DNA of 64,000 nt, taken from positions 1 through 64,000 of the forward strand of contig NZ_AMGM01000004.1 of the NCBI RefSeq assembly GCF_000298295.1, written 5' to 3'. Shown here one piece after another: positions 51,634 to 61,243 of this stretch; the first letter of the stretch is position 1; every line of letters begins with the position of its first letter. The position numbers and the translations under genes were made by a program. Source of the stretch: Cecembia lonarensis LW9. GTDB lineage: Bacteria > Bacteroidota > Bacteroidia > Cytophagales > Cyclobacteriaceae. The notes beneath the pieces are model-generated. The model saw only the letters and a list, made by a program, of their open reading frames with translations, did not search any database and was not told where the DNA came from.

Positions 51634-53334
51634 TTAAAATTTAAAGGTGATTCCACCCACACCCTGAATTCCCCTCACCGGATAATTAAGAAAGCGTTGG
51701 TTTTGTCGATTTAATAAATTATTACCTACTGCAAAAACAGAAAACCTTTCATTTACCCTATAGTCAGCCTTCAGTTGTATGTCCATGATGATGGGTAACT
51801 TTGATAAGTTAACTTCTTCAGGTCCAAAATTTACCAAACCTTGAATTCCTCCCATCATATTGGCATTGAGCTGAATGAGTAACTCATCCATCGGCATGAT
51901 GTTGTTGTTTAGGGATAATTCCCACTCAGGTCTCAAAAAGGCCGCTTCCAATTGATTGGTGTTGTAAAAATAGTAATTGGCTGTTGCGTCCAAACGGTAA
52001 ACTTTACCAATATGCCATCCAAGCTTTGTCGAGTAATTGATCATGCGGGTATCATCATCATATACCAAATTAAACCTCAAGGAATCAGCTGTGCTATTGA
52101 CAAAAAAGTGCATGTTACTAAACCTTCCCACAGCAGCCCCTAATTCATAGCTCAGTTCGTCATTGAGCACCCCTTTTATCCCTGCTTTGGCCTGGAAATT
52201 TTGAATGGTATTCAATAAGGTTTCGCTTGGACCTAGGAATGGGTTTTCCTGTACAAAATCCATATAAGTCTTTCTTAAGACGTCTCCTTCAAATCCGGCA
52301 TAAATACCAAATTCATCGGCCAACATGTAATGGGCGTCTATTTTAGGAAAGACATGAAAATCAGACCTTTTATTGAAAGTCACATCATTTTCAAATATGA
52401 TATTGGCTCCGGCCACAATACTCATTCCCGACTTTCTATACTGTACAAAAGGATTAACCTTAAAGTAGTTTCTGTTGATATCCATATACAATTCATCTTC
52501 CGGTCTGGTTAGAGATAAATTCATATGGATACCGGTACTCAAATAATCATCAAACCAAAAATCACCGAAAGCTTTGGCGCCTAATTCGGTTTCTTTTGCC
52601 AAGTACCGATCATTAAAAGCCCTGATGAAAAAGCCTGCATCATAATTAAAACTTTCCATTTTTTCAAGGTTTTGAATCCCTGCCCTGAGTCGGAAAGTGT
52701 TCAGGGTGTTTTGGTTGGGTATAAAATCGGCCAAAAGAACATTCTCCGGATCATAACCATAAAAATTAAAATGGTGTCTGTCATAATCTACCCCTCCATA
52801 CACCTGAAAGAAATCCTTAAACAAGGTCCCATCCAAATTGAATTGGGTAAAATTTTCTGCTGAGTTACTCCCGTCTACCGGTCCAGTATAAAAACCTTCA
52901 TGCATCAACCTTACTCCAAAATCATAATCTTCCTCCTCCGTAAAGTTGTACCTGGCATCCAACAATGGAGAAGCATAATTACCATAACCCAAGCGAACAA
53001 ATCCAGGGTAGATTTCCTCTTGTTTCCTTGGCCATTGCTTTTGCGCCGCTTCCGGACGGATGGCCTCTGGAGGAAGGGATAAGAAATAAGATTGGACCGT
53101 ATAATTAAAGCTTGCCGTAGATTTTGGTGTCGGTAATACCGGAATAATTTCAAATCTCCTTGGTTTTTGAGGCAAGGTTAGCACCCTGTCTTTTCTGATA
53201 ATAAATTCCTGATCTCTCACCTCCCCTGCCTGTTGGGCTTGAAGTATCGTGGTAAATCCAGAGAAGACAAGCAATAAAAGTAGCTTTAAGGTATGCTGCT
53301 GAATATTGACAATTTTAAACATAACTCTGGACAT
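51634..53334 (-). CDS. Outer-membrane beta-barrel protein (TonB-dependent receptor-like, no plug)
   Basis: A 566-residue exported protein with a signal peptide ending in LQAQ. After about 100 residues the rest alternates beta strands with aromatic girdles (FVRLGYGNY, YGGVDYDRHHFNFYG) and ends in GVGGITFKF, a C-terminal beta signal with a terminal Phe. It lacks the plug domain of true TonB-dependent receptors and any obvious TonB box. The start overlaps the stop of the TPR gene by one base, so the two are translationally coupled. Likely partner of the TPR protein in the same operon; substrate unknown. Confidence 0.8.
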   Translation of the reverse strand: MSRVMFKIVNIQQHTLKLLLLLVFSGFTTILQAQQAGEVRDQEFIIRKDRVLTLPQKPRRFEIIPVLPTPKSTASFNYTVQSYFLSLPPEAIRPEAAQKQWPRKQEEIYPGFVRLGYGNYASPLLDARYNFTEEEDYDFGVRLMHEGFYTGPVDGSNSAENFTQFNLDGTLFKDFFQVYGGVDYDRHHFNFYGYDPENVLLADFIPNQNTLNTFRLRAGIQNLEKMESFNYDAGFFIRAFNDRYLAKETELGAKAFGDFWFDDYLSTGIHMNLSLTRPEDELYMDINRNYFKVNPFVQYRKSGMSIVAGANIIFENDVTFNKRSDFHVFPKIDAHYMLADEFGIYAGFEGDVLRKTYMDFVQENPFLGPSETLLNTIQNFQAKAGIKGVLNDELSYELGAAVGRFSNMHFFVNSTADSLRFNLVYDDDTRMINYSTKLGWHIGKVYRLDATANYYFYNTNQLEAAFLRPEWELSLNNNIMPMDELLIQLNANMMGGIQGLVNFGPEEVNLSKLPIIMDIQLKADYRVNERFSVFAVGNNLLNRQNQRFLNYPVRGIQGVGGITFKF

Positions 53335-56321
53335 TAATTGAGTGTTGACAATTTATCTTGCGCCATTTTTTTGATTTCGGGATGGGTGGCACGTTCAACG
53401 ATAGATTCTAAAGTAGCTCTTGCCTGAAACTCCTCACCAAGTTGGATGTAATTTTCAGCCAAAAGGATAAAGCTTCGACCATACCAATAATCATAGGAAC
53501 TGTAAGGGCCTGAAAAATCGAAAATAACATCGTTGCTTTGCACAAAACTTCTACGTTTATGATGGGATTCTGCCAGCAGGAACAGTCCTTCTGCCCCATG
53601 GATAGTCTTGTAGGCGTTGATTAAATCCCTTAAGGTTTCCTCTGCATCATCCACCCGGTTGGACTTCTGATAAGCTTTGGCTTTGAGCAGCATAGCCTCG
53701 GGAATGGCGTCACCTGTCACACTTCCCAGGGCAATCACCCTGTCCGCATAATGGATGGCAGAATCAAAAGCCGTCATTTCGTAATGTACCTGCATCAGAC
53801 CACTATAGCTTTCATATTTCTCGATCTGATTTCGTGCGTTGGTAGCAGATTCCCGTAGGTATGGAAGCGCCTTGCTGAAATTTCTGTTTTCCAACTCTAT
53901 GGAGGCAATTCTTTGAACAGCTCTCAACCTTTGAGGTGATTCCCTTTCCCTATCAATCTGATAGAAGAAATCCAGTGCATTTTGAATTCTTCCTGCCCTG
54001 TAATGAGATTCTGCAATAAAAAATACAGCTTCTGCCCTATTGGCCGCCTGAGGATAATTCCTTAAATAATCCTCAAAGGCACGTATGGACTGATCCCAGC
54101 TATTGGAAAAGTAAAGCGACTTGGCAGACTCAAATTCCAAATTTTGCAGGCTGCGGTTATCAGGATTGGCAGACCTATACCTGGAAGCATATTGGGAGAA
54201 TTCAGCTGACCTTCCCTGTAGTGAAAGTGATTCTTGTAAACCGACCAGCGCAGACTGTGCATTGGAGGAGTTGGGATGATTTTCCAAAATCCTCTTGTAG
54301 TCATCAATGGTAGCGTCATAATTCTGTTGGGAGAAATTGGCCACTGCCCTACCTTCCAGTGCAAAAGGAACAAAAGGGCTATTTGGCCGGGTATTGATCA
54401 ACCGGGTTAACCCATCCCTGGCTTCTGCATACCGCATTTCTTCCATATTGATCTGGGCTTTCTGAAAAATGGCATCTTCCAAATGCAAACTTGAAGGGTA
54501 ATTATTGATCAGCTGGTTCAGCTGTCCAATGGCTTCATTATTTCTATTCTGAAAGTTATAGACAACCCCACTTCTAAACAAAGCATAATCAATAAATTCA
54601 TTGTTTTCTGCAATTGCCTTTTGGAAGGTAGTCTGGGCTTCAACAAATTTTTTCTGAACATAATAGGTGTCTCCAAGCCTGACCAATGCTTCGTCGTAAT
54701 TTCCTCTGTCCTCAATTGACTGTCGCCTATCCACATAATTCCTGAATTGTGTTTCTGCTTTTGCGTACTGTTCAGTGTTGAAATAGGCATAACCTAGTCC
54801 ATAATAGGACTTGATCAAAAAAGGATGATTGTTTTTTGGTCTTTGGTTTTGCAAGGTTTCGTAAGCCCTGATGGCCTGTGGCAAATCTCCTTTGGCTGCA
54901 AAATTTTCCCCTTTCCAAAACATGGCTTCTAACACCATATCCCGATCTATGGGGGTATTGATCGATTTATCAAAATAAGTCGGGGCTAAATCAAACCTCT
55001 TATCCCGGTAATAAACAATGCCCTGGTAGAATGTGATTTTTTGATAGGCTGCCCTTATCCTTTCTGACTTACTTGGCATTTTTTCAATCAATTCTATAGC
55101 CCTGAGATAATTGCTGGTATTGATTAATGCATCAGTTAATAAGCCCTCAGCCTCTCTTGCATACCTTCCATTTGGATAGTTGCTCAAATAGGTATCAAGG
55201 GCATTGACCGCCTCCTGAAAACTTCCCCTTTCGAGGTTCACTTTGGCATAATTGACCAATGCATCTTCCTTAATGGCTGTATTGGCATTACCTTTATAGG
55301 CGGCATTGAAGCTATTGATAGCAAACTGTGGATTATTCAGTTTCAGATAAGCATGTCCCAGGTAATAACTTGAAACCTGACCAATTTCATCGCTTTCTAC
55401 GGCAGCAACCTTGAAATAATCGGTTGCTCTTTGATAATTCTGAATTTCAAACTGCGCGATGCCGGCTTTGTAAATCTGTGCACGGCTCAACTCTCCCCTT
55501 CTGGCATTGACAAAGGCATCATAATTTGAGGCTGCCTTGGCAAAATCTCTTTTTTCAAAATAGGCCTCTGCCAGATAAAGGTGAATTTCTTCCCTCCTGT
55601 CCAAGTTTCTTCTATTTGCCAAAACCGGTTCAGCATAATTGATCAGTTCGGTGTACATGGCCTGCTTGTAATAAGCGCCAGCCAGCATGTAAGGAACTTT
55701 ATTGGCATAAAAACTGGATTTATCGGCCTCTTGAAAATCCATGATGGCCTGACTGTAGTTACCCTGTTCCATGTAAATGAAACCGGCATAATAATGGGCA
55801 TCTGCTTTGTATTGGTTGGGCTGGGATTTTACAGCATTAAAATACCTCAAAGCGTTGGATTGATCCTTTAGCTGTAAGTAAGCATAGGCGATTTTAAAAT
55901 TTATTTCTGAACCTTGTTCAAAATCTATCCTATTCAGGTTTACTTTCTGAAAAGCCTGAATAGCCTCCCTGTAATTCCGCCTTTCAAAAAAGAAGTTACC
56001 CAGCATGTGAGCTGCATAATTTGTAGTGGGATGATCAGGGTATTTACGGATGAAATAATATACCAAATCAGAGGAAGCAGGGTCTTCCACTTTCATTGCA
56101 GATAAGGCATGATAAAGATCTGCCATTATTTTGGGTTCAGTATCCGCTTCCAGACTTTTTAATTTTTCAAATCCATATTTTGAAGCGCCAAAAAGTTCTT
56201 TTTGATAAAGTTCAAAATTTTCATCCAAGGATTTGGCTGTTCCGGTTTGATAGAGGCTGGACTGACCAAATACTGTCATGCTCATGCCACTTAGCAAAAG
56301 CAAATAGAGGCTTTTTTTCAT
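53334..56321 (-). CDS. Large tetratricopeptide-repeat periplasmic protein
   Basis: A 995-residue exported protein with a signal peptide (LLLLSGMSMTVFGQ). The rest is made of TPR-type helical pairs throughout, for example NYREAIQAFQKV, NYSQAIMDFQEADK and KFVEAQTTFQKAI, about 20 or more repeats in a long solenoid. This is similar in general to Tol-Pal-associated YbgF/CpoB scaffolds but far longer. It is the first gene of the TPR/barrel/SPOR/ExbB/ExbD/TonB/folC/trmB operon. No catalytic domain is present; it probably organises the envelope complex. Confidence 0.87.
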   Translation of the reverse strand: MKKSLYLLLLSGMSMTVFGQSSLYQTGTAKSLDENFELYQKELFGASKYGFEKLKSLEADTEPKIMADLYHALSAMKVEDPASSDLVYYFIRKYPDHPTTNYAAHMLGNFFFERRNYREAIQAFQKVNLNRIDFEQGSEINFKIAYAYLQLKDQSNALRYFNAVKSQPNQYKADAHYYAGFIYMEQGNYSQAIMDFQEADKSSFYANKVPYMLAGAYYKQAMYTELINYAEPVLANRRNLDRREEIHLYLAEAYFEKRDFAKAASNYDAFVNARRGELSRAQIYKAGIAQFEIQNYQRATDYFKVAAVESDEIGQVSSYYLGHAYLKLNNPQFAINSFNAAYKGNANTAIKEDALVNYAKVNLERGSFQEAVNALDTYLSNYPNGRYAREAEGLLTDALINTSNYLRAIELIEKMPSKSERIRAAYQKITFYQGIVYYRDKRFDLAPTYFDKSINTPIDRDMVLEAMFWKGENFAAKGDLPQAIRAYETLQNQRPKNNHPFLIKSYYGLGYAYFNTEQYAKAETQFRNYVDRRQSIEDRGNYDEALVRLGDTYYVQKKFVEAQTTFQKAIAENNEFIDYALFRSGVVYNFQNRNNEAIGQLNQLINNYPSSLHLEDAIFQKAQINMEEMRYAEARDGLTRLINTRPNSPFVPFALEGRAVANFSQQNYDATIDDYKRILENHPNSSNAQSALVGLQESLSLQGRSAEFSQYASRYRSANPDNRSLQNLEFESAKSLYFSNSWDQSIRAFEDYLRNYPQAANRAEAVFFIAESHYRAGRIQNALDFFYQIDRERESPQRLRAVQRIASIELENRNFSKALPYLRESATNARNQIEKYESYSGLMQVHYEMTAFDSAIHYADRVIALGSVTGDAIPEAMLLKAKAYQKSNRVDDAEETLRDLINAYKTIHGAEGLFLLAESHHKRRSFVQSNDVIFDFSGPYSSYDYWYGRSFILLAENYIQLGEEFQARATLESIVERATHPEIKKMAQDKLSTLN

Positions 56322-56339
56322 AGTTAAAAGCTACAACGA

Positions 56340-57362
56340 TTAATGCATGATTTTAAATATCATTTCCCGGAGTATTTCTGCATCATCCTTTCCACCGGCA
56401 TCAACTCCTTTGGAATGCAAATCTGCTTCATGAATATAGGCAAAACAATCAATAACCTTGCCTAAATGATAGTTTTTTGCCGCAGTCCTGTATTCTTTTA
56501 AAAAATATGGATTCACACCTGTAATTTTTGCCAATTCCGCATCACCGGAACGGCTGTTGGCATGGACCAGCGCGATCTTTGCAAAGTAATTGTACATCAA
56601 AGCGATCAAGGGAATCAATGGGTTATTTTTAGGGTTTTGGGAGAAATAATGGATGATTTTATTGGCCCTTAGCACATCCTTAAACCCAATAGCTTTCAAT
56701 AGCTCAAAGTTGTTGTATTCTTTATTGATACCCACATATTTCTGAACCAAATCCTTGGTGACCGTAGTAGGCTCTGTGTAATTGATGAAGATTTTTGCTG
56801 TTTCATTGGCAATTACCTCTAAATTGTTGCCTATACTTTCAGCTAGAAAAGCGGCTGTGGCGGATTCAATATGATGGCCTTGTGCTTTGACATAAGCTTC
56901 AATCCAAGCAGGCACCTGATAATCCCGTAATTTTTCAGCATTTACCAAGATGGCCTTTTTGTCCAATTCTTTTGCTAAGGGTTTCCTGCCATCCAATTTT
57001 TTATACTTATGTGCAAAAACAAGGATGGTACTTGGCAAGGGATTCTGCAGGTAGTTCATTAAGAGGGCATCTCCTTCTTCTTTACCAAGATTAGGAATGT
57101 TTTGCGCTTCTTTAACGATTACCACCTGCCTTTCAGCCATCATGGGAAACCTTCTTGCATTGCTTAATACAGTTTCCATCATGACATCCTTACCGTACAT
57201 CACTACTTGATTAAAGCCTTTCTCATGTTCTGGGATCGCATTTTTCTCTATATAATCACTGATGCTATCAATGTAAAAGGGTTCTTCTCCCTGTAAAAAA
57301 TATATGGGGGCATACTTGCCTGACTTTAAATCTTTGAGTACGTCTTCTGCTTTGCTGGCCAT
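56340..57362 (-). CDS. holA: DNA polymerase III subunit delta
   Basis: A 340-residue clamp-loader subunit that opens the beta clamp. The N-terminal P-loop-like region reads PIYFLQGEEPFYID, typical of HolA, followed by the AAA+ middle and the C-terminal collar (NNPLIPLIALMYNYFAKIALVH). A minus-strand -7 box (TATATTTG, 57379-57386) lies 17 bases upstream. It is transcribed apart from the TPR-led operon that follows it, with a gap of 18 bases, so readthrough is possible. Confidence 0.92.
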   Translation of the reverse strand: MASKAEDVLKDLKSGKYAPIYFLQGEEPFYIDSISDYIEKNAIPEHEKGFNQVVMYGKDVMMETVLSNARRFPMMAERQVVIVKEAQNIPNLGKEEGDALLMNYLQNPLPSTILVFAHKYKKLDGRKPLAKELDKKAILVNAEKLRDYQVPAWIEAYVKAQGHHIESATAAFLAESIGNNLEVIANETAKIFINYTEPTTVTKDLVQKYVGINKEYNNFELLKAIGFKDVLRANKIIHYFSQNPKNNPLIPLIALMYNYFAKIALVHANSRSGDAELAKITGVNPYFLKEYRTAAKNYHLGKVIDCFAYIHEADLHSKGVDAGGKDDAEILREMIFKIMH

Positions 57363-57378
57363 ATCTATGATTTAGTTT

Positions 57379-57386
57379 CAAATATA
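57379..57386 (-). promoter_or_regulatory. -7 box (TATATTTG, minus strand) for holA
   Basis: Plus-strand CAAATATA reads TATATTTG on the minus strand, with transcription predicted near 57372, ten bases before the holA ATG. Confidence 0.55.
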
Positions 57387-57454
57387 TAAAGAAATCAAAT
57401 CAGGAAAAGGGGCAAGTATTTTTGATGCCATATATTTTTAAACTTTATATCCGA

Positions 57455-57462
57455 TATTTTTG
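57455..57462 (+). promoter_or_regulatory. -7 box (TATTTTTG) for the TPR gene
   Basis: Exact TAnnTTTG box 28 bases before the GTG start at 57490. A second exact copy of the same octamer lies at 57417-57424 and could be an additional, upstream start point. Confidence 0.55.
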
Positions 57463-57489
57463 TATAATAGTTAAACCAAGGAAAAAACA

Positions 57490-58209
57490 GTGAAAGCATT
57501 TGAATTATCAGTAAGTTATTTTAAAGAAGGGAAGTTCGAACAAGCACTTGAACAGATTAATATATGCGTTTCAGCGGAAAAAAGTAATACGGAGTATATT
57601 TTTTTTAGGGCAAGAGTAAGTAGCCGTATGGGCAATTTTGATATGGCTCTTAATGATTTTGATTACTTGATTAGCCTCGAGCCTTTCAACCCTACCTATA
57701 TCAGTGACCGGGCAGTTGTTCTTCATTTGCTGAAAAGGAATGAGGAAGCGATGGAGGAGTTGGATAGGGCATTGAACCTGGAACCATTGAATCCATACCG
57801 CTATTCAAGCAGGGCATATTTAAAGGATCGTTTGGGAGATTACAAGGGGGCCATTGAAGATTATGAAAAAGCCATTGAATTAGATGCGGAAGATGCTGTT
57901 GCATACAATAACAAAGGTCTTATTGAAGAGAAGTTAGGCTACATGTCAAAATCCAAGAAAAGCTTTAAAAAAGCGGATGATTTGGTGGGTTACCAACCTT
58001 CCATAAACAATAAAGAAAATATTGAATCTGATTTAGTCAATGACTTACCTAAAATAGGCAATCCCGCTGTTGAACAGTATGCAGATGCCAGTGAAAAAAA
58101 ATTAAGTTTTTCCCAATACTTAAGTACGCTTAAGAGTGTGTTTACAGATAAAGATATCCAACAAGAATTTGTGGATTTTATCAAATCCGGTTTTAAGAAA
58201 AGGGCTTAA
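57490..58209 (+). CDS. Tetratricopeptide-repeat protein
   Basis: A 239-residue soluble protein starting at GTG. Five TPR motifs fill residues 1-165, such as FKEGKFEQALEQI, RNEEAMEELDRALNLEP and YKGAIEDYEKAIELD. The last 75 residues are an unstructured-looking, Ser/Lys-rich tail. There is no signal peptide, so it is cytoplasmic. Partner and role unknown. The GTG start is supported by the -7 box at 57455. The stop overlaps the stop of the convergent universal stress protein by four bases. Confidence 0.82.
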   Translation: MKAFELSVSYFKEGKFEQALEQINICVSAEKSNTEYIFFRARVSSRMGNFDMALNDFDYLISLEPFNPTYISDRAVVLHLLKRNEEAMEELDRALNLEPLNPYRYSSRAYLKDRLGDYKGAIEDYEKAIELDAEDAVAYNNKGLIEEKLGYMSKSKKSFKKADDLVGYQPSINNKENIESDLVNDLPKIGNPAVEQYADASEKKLSFSQYLSTLKSVFTDKDIQQEFVDFIKSGFKKRA

Positions 58210-59051
58210 TCGGCCCTTTTTAATACCAAAAGAGGCTTATTGATAAAATAAGACATTTTCCTGGATAAATTTTTAGTAAATATCTGTTCAAACCAGGACT
58301 TCTTTTTACTTAGTGTCACCAATAAGTCACCTCTAGCAGTAATCAGATAATTTTCAAGACCCAATCCAGGTTCATCTCTGTATGATTTAAGGACATAATT
58401 TACCTTTTCATATTTGATAAAAGGTTCCATCTCCTGTACCATAGAGATATGTAATGCTTTATCTATGGCTTTTTCCTTGGAACTTACATGCACGATGTCA
58501 ATTTCACTGTCAAAAAACCTGGCCAATTCCACAACCTTTTGAATGGCAATTTTATCTTCTTCAAGGTAGTCGGTAGCATAGACCAGTTTTCTTGGAGGTT
58601 TAAAATATACCCTTCTTGGAATAATGAGCACATCTATTTCTGCCTGCTCCACCACTTTACTACTTCTGGTACCTACATAGTTCTGTTTGAATTCGTTGAT
58701 TCCTTCCGTACCCATAACTATGAGGTCTGCATAAATCTCTGCAGCATAATCTAATATGGTTTTTACTGCTTTCCCCTCCTTTACCATACCCTTGCAGGAC
58801 TTTAGTCCTTTTGAAAGACTTTCATCGGAAACAGTTTTTACCAGATTATCGAGTTTCTTTTTGATAAAAGCGTATTGATCATTTGCAAATACATCTCCTG
58901 CGGCCAATTTTTGATAATCTTCCTTATCAGGGACATGAAACAGGACCAATTCTGCTTGGTACTGTTCTCCCAGTTTAGCGGCATATTCAATGGCATTCAG
59001 CGAGCATTCTGAAAAGTCTGTCGGACAGAGAATTTTAAAAGGATTGGCCAT
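58206..59051 (-). CDS. Tandem universal stress protein
   Basis: A 281-residue protein with two USP domains (about 1-145 and 146-281). The first starts KILCPTDFSECSLNAIEYA and has a VMGTEG-type loop; the second begins KLVYATDYLEED. The ATP-binding G-2x-G-9x-G motif is only partly preserved in the first and not clear in the second. Roles are stress survival or nucleotide sensing. It follows the GhrA-like gene by 12 bases, so cotranscription is likely. Confidence 0.88.
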   Translation of the reverse strand: MANPFKILCPTDFSECSLNAIEYAAKLGEQYQAELVLFHVPDKEDYQKLAAGDVFANDQYAFIKKKLDNLVKTVSDESLSKGLKSCKGMVKEGKAVKTILDYAAEIYADLIVMGTEGINEFKQNYVGTRSSKVVEQAEIDVLIIPRRVYFKPPRKLVYATDYLEEDKIAIQKVVELARFFDSEIDIVHVSSKEKAIDKALHISMVQEMEPFIKYEKVNYVLKSYRDEPGLGLENYLITARGDLLVTLSKKKSWFEQIFTKNLSRKMSYFINKPLLVLKRAD

Positions 59052-59062
59052 GATATTTGGGT

Positions 59063-59983
59063 TTAATATCCCTTATTTCTATCAATTTGATTCAATAAAG
59101 GTTTTTGATGAATGATACGGTTATAATTTTCAATTATCTGTGGAGCAGCAGCATCAGGATTGGTTACACTGGCAATATGGGGGGTAATCGTAATCTCTTC
59201 CCTATTCCAAAATGGATGATCTTGGGGTAAAGGTTCTTGATGAAAAACATCCAATAAAGCACCTGATAGGTATCCATTTTCAATAGCTGGAATGAGGTCT
59301 TCTTCTACCAAGTGCTTACCCCTCGCCACATTGATCAGGTAAGTTCCTTTTTTACATTTTTGAAATAAGTCCTTATTCAAGACGCCTTCTGTGTCCGGAG
59401 TAAGGGGCAGCATACATACCAATACATTGATAGCTGATAGAAACTCAGCAGTTCTACTTTTATCGTAATATGGATAGGTCAAGTTTTCCTTTGGGGAATA
59501 CCCAAGACCTGCCACATTAATTCCTAATAATTGAAGTTTTTGGATGACATCACCGCCCAGCTCCCCCACTCCCATTATACCAACAACAATGGGGATTTCG
59601 GGATTGGACATGTCCCAAATCTTATTTTTTTGATCTGATTTATAGCGATCAATCTGCCTATGAAAATTCAGTATACCCATCAAAACATAATTGGTCATGG
59701 AAAAAGTCAACTTTTCATCAACTATCCTGGTAATAGGGATACTCTTTTTAATGCTATGATCACTGAGGATATGATCCACCCCAGCTCCCATAGAACAAAT
59801 CAATTTTAGGTTAGGGAATTTATCCAATATCCCCTTAGGATGCTGCCATAAAATAACTGCATCCACAGACAAATAATCTTGAATATCAGGAAAAACCTGT
59901 ATTTCAATATTTTTATCTAATTTTCTTATATTTTTGACCCAAACAGTAGTATCTCTACTAGGTGAAATAATGGCGATCCCCAT
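59063..59983 (-). CDS. D-2-hydroxyacid dehydrogenase, GhrA-like glyoxylate/hydroxypyruvate reductase
   Basis: A 306-residue NAD(P)-dependent reductase. The Rossmann loop reads GIMGVGELGGDVI, and the catalytic residues fall in NVARGKHLV (Arg), FHQEPLP (Glu) and ITPHIAS (His). Overall length and the ICSMGAGVDH segment match GhrA, which reduces glyoxylate and hydroxypyruvate. The link to the serine pathway gene at 61244 is by proximity only. Cytoplasmic. Confidence 0.87.
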   Translation of the reverse strand: MGIAIISPSRDTTVWVKNIRKLDKNIEIQVFPDIQDYLSVDAVILWQHPKGILDKFPNLKLICSMGAGVDHILSDHSIKKSIPITRIVDEKLTFSMTNYVLMGILNFHRQIDRYKSDQKNKIWDMSNPEIPIVVGIMGVGELGGDVIQKLQLLGINVAGLGYSPKENLTYPYYDKSRTAEFLSAINVLVCMLPLTPDTEGVLNKDLFQKCKKGTYLINVARGKHLVEEDLIPAIENGYLSGALLDVFHQEPLPQDHPFWNREEITITPHIASVTNPDAAAPQIIENYNRIIHQKPLLNQIDRNKGY

Positions 59984-60141
59984 TGCGTTTAAATAAATCA
60001 GAATTTATGGTTTAAAATTAGTTAACTAATTTGGATTGATCTCAAACAAATCCAAAAAGGTATATAGACAAAATTAAAAGAATACTTTAAAATTCAAAAT
60101 AAAGACTTCAAATAACATAAAACTTACAACAAAATTCAAAC

Positions 60142-60993
60142 ATGAAAAACAAAGCCAAATTATTACTGCCAATATTTTTCCTTTTTTGGGTTTCATTGGT
60201 ACAGGCACAGCAGATTCAGATGCCTCAGGCCAGTCCAGCCGCACAGATCAGTCAAAAAGTTGGCTTGACCGATGTTACGGTGGAATATAGTAGACCGAGT
60301 ATGAAAGGAAGAAAAATTTTCGGCGAATTGGTTCCCTTCGGTCAGGTGTGGAGGACAGGGGCTAATGCAGCAACACTACTTACATTTTCCACAGAGGTCA
60401 ATATCGAAGGCAACAAGCTTCCAGCAGGTACTTATGCCCTGTATTCCATTCCGGGAAAAAATCTTTGGACTATCATTATCTCTTCCAACACCAAACTTTG
60501 GGGGGCCGTAGGCTATGATCAATCAGATGATCTGATGCGCTTTATGGTCAAGCCAGGAAAAACAGGCCAACGTTATGAGACCATGGAAATCAATTTTCTA
60601 GATATGACTGATACAGGAGCCTCCTTAGCCATCAAGTGGGAAAACACCAGGGTAAAATTCAGGATTGAAACCGAAGTGGATGATATTGTGATGTCTCAGA
60701 TCCAAGAGTTGGTCATTGATCAACAACCTCAAAACCCAGGGCTATATTACCAGGCGGCCAACTACTATTTTACCAACAACAAAGACCTGAATCAGGCTTA
60801 TGAGTGGATCACTAAATCGGTTGATGATGACCCTAAATACTGGACCATGCATTTAAAAGCCAAGATAGAATTAGGATTAGGCAAGAAAAAAGAAGCGATT
60901 GAAAGTGCGCAAAAATCTATGGAAATGGCGAGAGAAGCCAAAAACCCTGATTATGTGGGTTTGAATGAAAGGTTGATCAGGTCTATTCGATAA
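60142..60993 (+). CDS. Exported DUF2911-domain protein
   Basis: A 283-residue exported protein with a signal peptide (FFLFWVSLVQAQ). The DUF2911 domain spans about residues 28-180 (VTVEYSRPSMKGRKIFG, then GQVWRTGANAATLLTF), a beta-rich fold common in Bacteroidota of unknown function. The C-terminal 90 residues resemble TPR helices (ESAQKSMEMAREA). A terminator follows at 61016. It stands alone in its transcription unit. Confidence 0.87.
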   Translation: MKNKAKLLLPIFFLFWVSLVQAQQIQMPQASPAAQISQKVGLTDVTVEYSRPSMKGRKIFGELVPFGQVWRTGANAATLLTFSTEVNIEGNKLPAGTYALYSIPGKNLWTIIISSNTKLWGAVGYDQSDDLMRFMVKPGKTGQRYETMEINFLDMTDTGASLAIKWENTRVKFRIETEVDDIVMSQIQELVIDQQPQNPGLYYQAANYYFTNNKDLNQAYEWITKSVDDDPKYWTMHLKAKIELGLGKKKEAIESAQKSMEMAREAKNPDYVGLNERLIRSIR

Positions 60994-61015
60994 GATTAGT
61001 TAAAATTTAAATTAG

Positions 61016-61051
61016 GGAAAAGTGGTCCATTACTGGCCACTTTTTCTTTTT
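61016..61051 (+). terminator. Terminator after the DUF2911 gene
   Basis: AAAAGTGG and CCACTTTT pair, extended by an imperfect TCCA/TGG stem, and run into TTCTTTTTT. It begins about 25 bases after the stop codon. Confidence 0.82.
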
Positions 61052-61204
61052 TAACACCTACGCTCCGATCATTTGCTTAGCCCGAAAGAAAAAATACTTC
61101 AGCATATTTGGGTTTAAATACCATACAATCGATTTAATTCGCTAAGTGCCTAAAATCACAAAAGTATTTTGTTCAATGAAAGGGGTAAATCTTTAATAAA
61201 TATT

Positions 61205-61212
61205 TAATTTTG
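61205..61212 (+). promoter_or_regulatory. -7 box (TAATTTTG) for the serine synthesis fusion gene
   Basis: Exact TAnnTTTG box, 31 bases before the ATG at 61244, with transcription predicted near 61219. No -33 TTG is seen at the usual spacing. Confidence 0.55.
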
Positions 61213-61243
61213 AACTCAATTAACAAAAACTTCAATAACAGTA

